Source: a bacterium (GTDB lineage: Bacteria; Actinomycetota; Acidimicrobiia; Acidimicrobiales; CATQHL01). Taken from it: 64,000 nt of DNA. Under the pieces are notes generated by a model that worked only from the letters and a program-made list of their open reading frames with translations, did no database searches and was not told the DNA's origin. A program made the translations under genes and the position numbers. Every line of letters starts with the position of its first letter. The first letter of the stretch is position 1. Positions 53,665-62,309 of the stretch are shown here, one piece after another. Location: assembly GCA_026708055.1 (NCBI GenBank), contig JAPOVS010000052.1, forward strand, positions 24,174-88,173, given 5' to 3'.

Positions 53665-56101
53665 GGTCTTCCTTCACCGTCACCGGCGCCGCGACCTCGA
53701 CCCGCTCCGACGCCAGCGCCAAGCCGGTGCGGGCGTCGATCACCTGCAGGTCCACCTCGGTTCCGGCGGTCAGGTTCTCGGTGACCTGGAGGGTGAGTAC
53801 GCTGGTCTCACCGGCGGCGACGGTCACCGACCCGCTGTCCGGATCGTACCCGTCACCGGAGACGACCCGTGCCACCACAGGGGCGCCGCTCCATCCGGCG
53901 ACGACCCGCACCGTGACCCGGTCAGTGAACAGGTCACCGTCGAAAGTCAGGGCGGCGGAGAACACGCCGGTGGTGATCCGGCGCCCGGCCACGGTGATGG
54001 TGACTCTGAGCGCGCCGCGCTCGGGTTCGTGGCCGAGTTCTGCGACGATGATCGGGACGACCAATTCCTGGGGCGAGAGGCCGCCGTGGAAGAACTGGCG
54101 GCCACCACCGGCTTTGAACACCGCCAATCCGCGAGGCACGACCAGATCGAGGTCACCCGACACGCCGCAGGAGGCCAGGGGAACCCGCACCGTGGCGTCG
54201 TCCGGCACGCCGCCGCGGCCCACGAAGACCCGCCGCTTGGTTGTTCCGACGGCACCGGATGGGGCGGCGACGGTCCGGTCCGCGCCGACACCCCTGCTCA
54301 GCGCGATGAAGCCGTGGTCGGCGGCAACGACGACACGATCCACATCGCAGCGGGCGACGCGGGCCGTCAGCTTCGCCAGGAGTTCGATGACCGTCTCGAA
54401 GTCGGTCCAAGCGACCGACAGGAACCCCGATTCGCCCGCAGCATCGACCTCCTGGGAACGGATCAGGATTAGATCGGCATCGCCGATGCTCTCGGACAGT
54501 TCCACTTCGCCCATCTGGGACGCCTCGTTCAGATCAAGATCGGCTACACGGCCGTGTCGGGCCCGGAGAAGGTCGCGCCGGTGGCTGACTGTGCTCACCG
54601 GCGTGCCGGTGACGCTCACCCGCAGTTGCTCGCCTTCGAGCCCGAGCCGCAACCCTGCCGCGGCCCCGGGCAGCAGGTTCGCCATCCCCACCGAGGTGAT
54701 CGTGGGCGCCGCGGCGATCGCGGCCTGGATCCGCACCGCCGCGCCGGTCTGTCGTAGAGCGCTTGCCAGTTCCTCACCCAGTTCGTAGCGCAGCGCATCA
54801 ACCCAGACATAGGCCGTACGCCCGGACGCGCCAGCGACGAAGCGGTCGTGGATCTCGCCTTGGCGGATCATCTCGCCCACGTCGAGAGCCTCGGCGGCCA
54901 AGGCGGTGACGAAGCGGCGCAGCGCGGCGTCGAGCCACTGCTCGTATGCAATGCGCGCCGTGGTCAAGATGTCCTCCAGAGCACCGAAGGCAGCCAGCCG
55001 GGTGCGTGCGACCTCCAACCTGCGGTGGGCGCGATCCACGCGCCAGCCGTCCTCGGCGTACCACGCCAGTATCTGCCCCGACTTTGCCGGCGGCGGCGGT
55101 TCGGCATCGTCAAAAGCCGTGTGGAGAGCGGCGATGGCCCGCACGGCGCGCCACTTGGCCCCCCATCCCGATGCGGTATCCGAAACCCAGGGGCTGATGC
55201 GTAAGCGGCAATCGGCGATCTCAGCGCTCTCAGTCGCGCGTTGCCGGTCGCGAACCTGCAGGAGCCCGATCGCATGCGCGAGCGCCGCCTCCTCCACGGC
55301 CGGCGTACCGCCCGCCGCGTCGAGCCCGCGCACCCACTCGAGCGGCCCGGACGCCGCCAGCGCGGCGTCGGCGGATTCGGCCAGCCGCCGGTACGCCTCG
55401 GCGCCCCCGGTCGCGGCCCGCAGTCGTTCCAGCAACCGGCAGGCGCTCCGGCGTTGAGCGGCCGAGGGCGGCTGCCATGTGGCCGCGAGCGAACTCGGCA
55501 GCGACCCGTCGGTGGCGGAGTCGATGTCGCAGAGGACCGCATGGAGGAACAGGGATTCCCGAACCTCGTCGCCCGAGCCGGCTGCCCCTCCGCCGACCGT
55601 GTCGGCCGCGAGTTCGCCGACCTTCGCCCAGAGGTCGCCCCCGTCGAGAGCTTCATCGGCCGAGCCGGTGAGCACTGCGACGAGCATCCCAATCGGATCG
55701 CTTGAGCCGAGCACCGCGATGAGCCGTGCATCGACGGCCGCCGTGCTCTCCGCGGCGGCCTCCGCCTCCCCGAGAGTGCGGGCCTCGCGACCGATCGCCG
55801 TGATCCTGGCCGGGGCCAAGTGCCCGCTATACGCCTGCTTCACAAGTGTGGCCAGTCGGAGTTTGAACGGAGTACCGGCGTCGCGTACCTCAGCGAAGGG
55901 GTCCGGCTCCTCCTCGGCTGGCACGTACACGACCAGCGTCGGCGACTTCTCGCCGGAGACCGCCGCCTCGATCTGCCGCCGCAGCGCGTACCAACTCCCC
56001 TCGAACGCCGCGAAGCCCGCACTCTCGGGCACCAGCGAAGGAGCGACGTCCGCGTACTCGCCCGCCCCGTCCTCCCAGATCACCAGCCGGTGCCTGCGCA
56101 C
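53657..56101 (-). CDS. pglZ: BREX protein PglZ (alkaline-phosphatase-superfamily)
   Basis: 814 residues from GTG 56101. N-terminal RLVIWEDGAGEYADVA domain, central helical part, PglZ core with YVWVDALRYELGEELA (metal-binding Asp), PTITSVGMANLLPGA, VVVAADHGFIALSRG and a C-terminal beta domain ending VTVKEDLD. Partner of PglX in BREX modification/exclusion. No stops or frame changes, and the fold motifs look complete. Its start region is overlapped by the read-through end of the broken pglX. Confidence 0.9.
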   Translation of the reverse strand: MRRHRLVIWEDGAGEYADVAPSLVPESAGFAAFEGSWYALRRQIEAAVSGEKSPTLVVYVPAEEEPDPFAEVRDAGTPFKLRLATLVKQAYSGHLAPARITAIGREARTLGEAEAAAESTAAVDARLIAVLGSSDPIGMLVAVLTGSADEALDGGDLWAKVGELAADTVGGGAAGSGDEVRESLFLHAVLCDIDSATDGSLPSSLAATWQPPSAAQRRSACRLLERLRAATGGAEAYRRLAESADAALAASGPLEWVRGLDAAGGTPAVEEAALAHAIGLLQVRDRQRATESAEIADCRLRISPWVSDTASGWGAKWRAVRAIAALHTAFDDAEPPPPAKSGQILAWYAEDGWRVDRAHRRLEVARTRLAAFGALEDILTTARIAYEQWLDAALRRFVTALAAEALDVGEMIRQGEIHDRFVAGASGRTAYVWVDALRYELGEELASALRQTGAAVRIQAAIAAAPTITSVGMANLLPGAAAGLRLGLEGEQLRVSVTGTPVSTVSHRRDLLRARHGRVADLDLNEASQMGEVELSESIGDADLILIRSQEVDAAGESGFLSVAWTDFETVIELLAKLTARVARCDVDRVVVAADHGFIALSRGVGADRTVAAPSGAVGTTKRRVFVGRGGVPDDATVRVPLASCGVSGDLDLVVPRGLAVFKAGGGRQFFHGGLSPQELVVPIIVAELGHEPERGALRVTITVAGRRITTGVFSAALTFDGDLFTDRVTVRVVAGWSGAPVVARVVSGDGYDPDSGSVTVAAGETSVLTLQVTENLTAGTEVDLQVIDARTGLALASERVEVAAPVTVKEDLD

Positions 56102-58964
56102 CTTGATTGAGGGGTGCTTCGCCGTAGGACGCCGGGTGTGGTCCCACCTCGTCGTCCAGGTAGGTGATTCCGTCCAACCCCAGTGCCGCCCACTCGCTCA
56201 CGCGCTCGTCAATCGCCCTGGTCAGCTTGAGGATCCGGAGATGGCGGAGACCGTCGCCTTCTGCATGGCGAACAGGGGCGTCTCGGATCGTCATTCCTGC
56301 CACGAGTCCGGACATGACGGAAGGCATAGTGAAGAGCCGCGCCGTCTCATCGCCGAGGTCTCCGACCCGGTGAAGCTCGGCAGCTTCGAGCGCCGACCGC
56401 GAGAGCGTTGCGTCCGCCTCGATTCCCGAGATCCACGGGAGGCGCTGCACGGCGCCGACGGAATACCGCTTCGCCGGGCTCCCTGACGTCGTGCTTTCGG
56501 CGGATCCAAGCGAGGCAGCCAATAGAGCGTCGCTCAGCCGGCTTGTCAACACGCCCAACATCGAACCTTTGTCAAGAACGGGAAAGGCCCCGTGGCCGAC
56601 GTGCGAGAACACAGCGCCAGCTGGGAGAATTCTCGGTCCGAATCCGCTGGTCGTTCGCTCGGGCCGAGTGAGACCCGGTCGGAAGTAGTACTGCGGATTG
56701 CGAATCGCGGATCCGTCGTGATTCCGCAACTCTTCGCCGTCGCTTCCGTAGTTGACGACGAGATGCACGTCCGCCCAGTAGGGGCTGTACTCGCCGCCCT
56801 TGGCGAACGGAACCCACCGCCTCCTGGTCTTGGTCTCAGCGCGGCTGCGGGCGATGCGCGCGGGATCGACCTCCCAAAACGCCCGCACGAAGCGGAAATC
56901 GTCGCCAGAAGTAAGGCCCTGTCGGACGTTTCCGGCCGTGCCCTCGATCGGCGGATGATCCATGAATAGCGTGCGGAGCGACGGGCTCATCCAGTAAGCG
57001 ACGGGCGACCCAGGTATCGCGTCGAACTCATCCAGAGCCATGTGGACTATCCGAGAGTCGTCCTCACCGCATCGCGCGGCACCGATGGCGGCCGCGAGTC
57101 CAGCGGGTCGATCGATTTCTTTGTGCAAGCGGACGAAAGTCGTCTGGCCTCGTGACCGCTCGACGCGGCTCCGCTGCCTTTCATCGTCGGGCACGCCTGC
57201 GTGGTCATCCCGGCGGACGACGTAGGCCGCAGCCTCAACCATCGCTTGAGTCATCACGCCGTAGCCGAGGTCAGCCAATGTCATTAGCCGATGACCGAGC
57301 AGGACCTCGCGCCGCCACGCCTCGAACGTGCTGAGGAACATCCCGACGCGGGACGTGATGGCACCTACATAGCCCACAACGGGCTGACAGAGTTCCAAGC
57401 CGCGCCCCACGAATGCCGCGACCAGGTCGCAGGTTCTCGCGGGCATCCACGGGTACGTCGCTTTGAGATAGGGCTTCGTCTCGGGCACGGGTTCACCGAA
57501 GGGTGGGTTCTGGAGGACGGCGTCGTAGCGGCGCAGCAGGGCTGTGACGAAGCGCACGGCGTCGCCGGCTTCGGCGGCCAGTAGTCGCTCGCCGGGGGTT
57601 GCGGTCGTGGCGTCGGCGACGGCCTCCACGGCATTGAGGAGTTCGTTCTGGAGATGCGTGATCTGCTCGGGGGTGACGGCGGCGGCGAGGTGGCCGTGGG
57701 CGGTGCCGGCGATGGAGGCGCGGATCTCGTCCTCGATTCGTTCCTCGATCCGCAGCAGCGGTCCGAGCACGGGCGCGTCTTCGAGTGCGTCGGAGAGCGC
57801 CCGGACCAGAGTCGCCTGCTGTCGGGGCAGTTCGGCCAGGATCTCGTCGAAGCCGGCGGCGGTGGCGGGGAGGGATCGGGCGCAGACGATGTTGGGGCGC
57901 GGCAGCCGCCCGCCGGGGCACGAGCGGCGGGCACGGAACAGCAGCGCGGCCGATGCGACTTGGGCGCCGCGCGGATCGATGTCGATTCCCCACAGTGAGC
58001 CGACGATGTGTTTCGCAGCGTCAGCGGGCGTCACACCGGCGTGTCGCCAGGCTCGTTCGAGGAGGTCGTAGGCGGCCAGCAGGAAGTGGCCCGATCCGCA
58101 GGCCGGGTCGAGCACGGCGACTTCGGGGAGATCGACCGGCTCGCCGCTCTCGGTCGGCGGGTCGACGAGCAGCGGCAGGTCGTCGATCAGGGGCGACGAC
58201 GGGTCGGCGTCGAGGAGCCGCCTACCCAGGCTGTTCTGAACGAGGAAGTCGACGACGTAGCGCGGGGTGAAGAACTGATTGCGGACGGCCAGCTCGCGGC
58301 TGTCGCGGGGCGCCTGCGAGGCCTCCCGCATGGCGGCGCGCTCCTCGGATGTGTTGAAGAATTGATAGCACCAGCCGAGACAGTCAGGAGCAGCCCAGAG
58401 GTCGGCGTCCTCGTCGCCGGCAAACAGTCCGACAAGGTCGCGCACCGCGCCGGCGCTCGGGGCGAGCGCCAGCAGCGGGTTGCGGGGATCGAACAGGGCG
58501 GGGACGTCGCTGGCGAGTTCGTCGCCGCACATCTTGAGGTAGGCCCAGTAGCCGTTGGTGTCGTCGGCTGCCAGCAGGGGGGCCAGTTCGGCCACGTCGC
58601 GGTACCCCTGGGATCGGTCGCCGTAGGCCAGCGAGGGCGGCAGCAGGCCGAGGTCTTCGGCGATGCGGACGGCGACGAGCCGGTTGAGGTGCGTGAACGT
58701 GGCCTCGCGCAACAGCCGGCCGACGGCCGCCTTCGGGGAGGCTCCCTCGCTTCGCAGGTGCTCGACGATCGAGACGATTTCGCGGCGCTCGGCAAGTCCG
58801 CTGGGGTCGAGCCGTAGGGACGCCTCCTCGGCGATCGAGCCGTCGGCGTCGATGCCGAACCGCCCGGCGGCCTGTGCCGCGAGGTCGGTCTCAAGGAATG
58901 CGCGGCCGCGTCCGACGAGTCGTTCGAGCCGGCCCCGCTGCGCCTCGTCGAGACCGGGGGTCAC
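55890..58964 (-). pseudogene. pglX: PglX adenine-specific methyltransferase, C-terminally truncated
   Basis: Frame of 1024 residues. Residues 1 to about 950 are PglX: FFTPRYVVDFLVQNSLGRRL, SAM motif LDPACGSGHFLLAAYDLLE, and catalytic LQNPPFGEPV for N6-adenine methylation. Homology stops after GPHPASYGEAPLNQ, exactly at the pglZ start; the remaining 70 or so codons are pglZ DNA read in another frame. PglX proteins of this class normally continue for several hundred residues. The methyltransferase core is whole, the C-terminal part is lost. GTG 58964 overlaps the brxC stop by 4 bp. Confidence 0.85.
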
Positions 58965-61073
58965 TGGAAGCGGACCTGCCTGCCGTCCGCGAGTTCGTCG
59001 GCCACGGCCTCCCGTATGCGCTCGAGGGCAGGTTCGATCTCGTCCTCGGTCGAGATCGGTCCGGGCACGATGTCGCCGGTACTGATCCAGGACACCCGTC
59101 CGGCTGTGCGAACGTCCTCGAGCTTTCGCCGGGCCTCGCCGGCCCTGGCGCGGGCGCTGTCGACCCGCGCCGCCAACTCCGACGCTCCGAGTTCTCCCAG
59201 AACCTCCGGCGGAACGAGCCCGTCGAACTGTGCCAACACCTCAGCGAGGATGCCTGCGTCGAGATCGCTGAACTCGGATCGGATGCGAGAACGAATCTCC
59301 TCCAAGACGGCGTTGAGGCGGTCCGCAGCGGCTTGCGCCGCATCCTCGCGAGCGCCAGCGAGGTGCTCCGCGACGGCGATGGCGGTCGCGGCGTGAGTCG
59401 CGAGATCGCTGTCCGAGAGCAGATCCTGAAGTTCGGAATGCTTGTGTCGGACTGCCTCAGGGAATGCGTCCACCGACCGGTTGGCCTCTCTGCGGGCGAC
59501 GCGTAAACCGTCGGCGTGCTCGGCCAGGAAGCCGTCCAAGGTGGTGACGGACTCCAGGCCCGCGGTCAGGTCGGCCCACGTCGCCAGCGCCGTCGTGAGG
59601 ACTTCGGTATCACCCTCGGCGCTCAGGCGGTCGAGAATCCCGCGGGTGCGCGTGACAGGCTCGGGGACGGTGACGCCGATCCCCGCCAGGGTCGAGGCGA
59701 CGCGGACGGTCGGCTCCCGGTGCGGCGCGAACGTCCGGCGGACGACATCGGCCAGCGCCGCCGTCGAGTGGCCGGTCACGTTCGCGCCGAAGGCTTCGAG
59801 CTTCCGGGCGAGGTCGGTGCGCTGCTCGAGTGGAATGTCGGAGTGCGTCGGGTTGGCGAACGTCGCGGACCTGAACGCGGGGATCGTCCCGAACACCCCG
59901 TCGAGGCGGCGGTCGCCTGCGTCGGAGATGCGCTGACCCTGGTGGATCACTTCGACCATGCCAGCGCGCACGGCGTCGGCGCAGAGCGCCTGGGTGACCT
60001 CGATGGGGGCGCCGAACGGCGGACCGGCACAGTGCGACGCCAGGTAGCCGCCGGTGGCCTCGTGGCCGTAGGACGCCCGCCTCTGCACCTCGCCGACGAG
60101 CGCGGCGAGGGGACCGTGCTCGGTGACGAGCACCCAACCGTCGGGGGTTGCCTCGACCAGGCCGATGCCGCCCTCGCGGAGCGTCCCGAGGTCGGTCGTG
60201 CGCAGCACGAGCATCACGTCGTCGCGCCGCAGGTTCGCCGTGAACTCTCCCAGCCGCGGGTACATCTCGTCCAGCCGCTCGTCGAGCAGGCGCTGCGCCG
60301 TCGGGCGAAGGTCGCTGCCGTCGGCCTCGTCGACGCGCCCGCGGAAGATCACCTGCCCGGCCGCGAGGTCGCGTGCGAGCCGTTAGAGGGCCGCCGACTC
60401 GTGGCGGGCCTCGCGCCCGCGTTCGGCGCCGAGAAGTTCCACCTCGGTGGCGTTCTTGCCGGCGGTGTCGCGCCTGTCGATCATGCTGCGGCTGCGGTGA
60501 AGGTCCCGCAGCGCATCCCAGGTGTCCTCGGCGAGTTCGTAGACCCAGGTCACGACGTTCTCGCCGGCCTTCTCCCGCGAACCGGCCCGGAGTTCGGCAC
60601 GACGTTCGGCGGTCGCCTCCTCGATGTGCAGCGCCAGATCCCCGGCCACGACGCCCTCACCCTCGACGGTCACGTCGACCTTGAAGGAGCGGCCGCGGGC
60701 CACGGTGAGGCCGCCGAGCGCTTCTTGCAGCAGGCGACGCCTGCACCGCCGGGGCGTGCGTGCGACCGAAGAACCGCTCGGTGGCGCTCCCGTCGCCCAC
60801 CGGCGGGTTCGCCAGGAGATAGCCGAGGAGCTTCGCCCAACTCGACTTGCCCGAACCGAAGAACCCCGACACCCACACTGTGCAGGTCTCGTTCGGGCTG
60901 AGGATCGACTCCTGGTAGGCCTCGAGCACCGTCTCGAACTCCTCGAGGATGTGCTCGGTGGCGACGTACTCCTCGAGTTCGTTGGCGATGGTGGCCTCGT
61001 CGGCGTCATCGACCTTGACGACCTCCTCGATGGTTCGGCGGATGTCGCGCCGGAAGAGTTCTTCGATCCTCAC
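58961..61073 (-). pseudogene. brxC: BrxC ATPase with internal deletion and nonsense codon
   Basis: N-terminal 103 residues (to about 60764) carry the Walker A of BrxC, VSGFFGSGKSSWAKLLGYLL. The next recognisable BrxC part begins near 60733 in another frame (LLQEALGGLTVARGRSFKV) and runs on to ENVVTWVYELAEDTWDAL. A TAA at 60383-60385 interrupts this frame; the same frame resumes with RLARDLAAGQVIFRGRVDEA and goes to the end at 58961. Some 690 residues remain of about 1150-1200 usual for the family; the part with Walker B and the helical middle is missing. GTG 61073 overlaps the brxB stop by 4 bp. Confidence 0.85.
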
Positions 61074-61663
61074 GCCTGCGTCTCCCTCGGCACGATCAGC
61101 GCCCGGTAGCCGTAGGCGGGCTCGGCTCGGCCCATGAACCGCAGACCGTACTCACCGATCCGCGTGCCCGGGTACAGCAGCGTGACCGGTCGGGACAGTC
61201 GACCGCGCAGATCGTCGAGCAGCGTGGACGTACGATACGCGGGATAGAGCGCCCCGGCCCGGTACAGGAACACCGCGGTTCGCTCGTTGCAGCCCTCGAC
61301 CTGCTCCACCACGCGATCCGTGAGCGTCGGCGGCTCGCGGAGAATCTCCCCGACCGCCGCGGACACCTCACGAACCGCCGCCCCGTCGTTCGCCTCCCGC
61401 GCCCGGCGCTCCAAGTCGACCAACTCGTCGAAGTAGCCGGAATCGTCCACCGCCGTCCAGAACAGGTCCGCCAGCGACACCGCCGCACAGGCGACCCGCC
61501 GCGGCGGCGACTCCAGCCAACGCCGCAGTTCCCCCAGGTCGCGCCGAACATCCCACTCCTGCTTCGGGTGGTACTGGTACAGCACGAACGGCGGATCACC
61601 CCCGGCGGCGAAGTGCGCCTCGATGCGCTCACCGATCCGGCGCAACTCCTCACGCAACGGCAC
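61070..61663 (-). CDS. brxB: BREX protein BrxB (DUF1788)
   Basis: 197 residues, full family length. FVLYQYHPKQEWDVRRDLGE, VSLADLFWTAVDD, TAVFLYRAGALYPAYRTSTL, VTLLYPGTRIGEYGLRFMGR match DUF1788. Role within BREX is unknown beyond being needed. GTG 61663. The sequence GAGGTCACCGGTGC just before and at its start recurs at the end of brxA (about 61731-61745), a short direct repeat. Confidence 0.88.
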   Translation of the reverse strand: MPLREELRRIGERIEAHFAAGGDPPFVLYQYHPKQEWDVRRDLGELRRWLESPPRRVACAAVSLADLFWTAVDDSGYFDELVDLERRAREANDGAAVREVSAAVGEILREPPTLTDRVVEQVEGCNERTAVFLYRAGALYPAYRTSTLLDDLRGRLSRPVTLLYPGTRIGEYGLRFMGRAEPAYGYRALIVPRETQA

Positions 61664-61719
61664 CGGTGACCTCCCGCCAGCTCATCGGCCTGTTGACTGC
61701 GCGCCGAGATTCTCTGCAC

Positions 61720-62205
61720 TCATGCAGCCGCACCGGTGACCTCCTCCAGCCGTCCCACCAACCAGTCGAGGCGCACCGCAGAGCCGGCGCGAGAGAAGCG
61801 CAGAACCCCCAGGCGAGCCGACCGGACGAACAAGTCCTCCACTGCCGAGTCGTCCAGGAGCCAACGCTGCCAGACGCCGCCATTCGCGAGAGCCCGCGAC
61901 GACGCCCCCTGCTCGTGCTCCCGCCACGCCACGTAAGCGAAGCCGCGGGGCGTCATCGCGGGCCGAGCGATCTCCTTGCGGTGCCCCTTGGCGACGCCCG
62001 CGAGGACCCCGAAGTCCCGCAGCGTCGACAGCAGCCCCCGGGCCGTGCGCGTGCGGACGCTGTCGCTCCACTCAGGTACCCGCCCGGTGGCGCCCAGTTC
62101 GCTCAGCCAGCCAACGGCATCGTCGATGCCGACCGACAGGCGCCCCTGCTGCCACCACTCCCACATCGGCCACTCGGCGAAGGCGGCCGCTGGCCGGGCG
62201 ACCAC
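61720..62205 (-). pseudogene. brxA: BrxA (DUF1819), N-terminally truncated
   Basis: 161 residues matching the C-terminal two-thirds of BrxA: WSDSVRTRTARGLLSTLRDF, GASSRALANGGVWQRWLLDD and RLGVLRFSRAGSAVRLDWLV. Members usually have some 50-90 more N-terminal residues with an L-Q-type helix bundle; here the frame hits a stop about 20 codons upstream of GTG 62205, at the edge of the island. DNA-binding BREX subunit when complete. Confidence 0.75.
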
Positions 62206-62271
62206 CGCGACGCGGCGGCGCCCCGCTTCGACCCTCGGGGGATCGGGCGGGGCGCCGCTTCACTTGTGCCG

Positions 62272-62301
62272 CCGGGGAGCGGGCACCTGCCCGCCGCCCG
62301 G
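62272..62301 (-). terminator. GC-rich hairpin after the substrate-binding protein gene
   Basis: CGGGC-ACCT-GCCCG stem inside a wider CCGGG/CCCGG arm, beginning 9 bp past the stop of the leftward substrate-binding gene. No T-run. It also lies just ahead of truncated brxA. Confidence 0.4.
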
Positions 62302-62309
62302 CTTGTCGC

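Larger units (their letters stand above)
52761..62205 (-). other. Eroded BREX (type 1 order) defence island
   Basis: Six leftward genes in the order brxA, brxB, brxC, pglX, pglZ, brxL with 4-8 bp overlaps at the surviving junctions, the gene set of type 1 bacteriophage-exclusion systems. brxB and pglZ are full length; the other four carry deletions, a stop, or frame changes. All neighbouring genes to the left run rightward. No integrase, transposase or target-site duplication seen. Confidence 0.85.

Noticed and set aside
52761..62205. A functional or new defence system
   Set aside because: Each gene can be matched to a known BREX subunit, and the losses hit motifs needed for activity; decay explains the data better than novelty.
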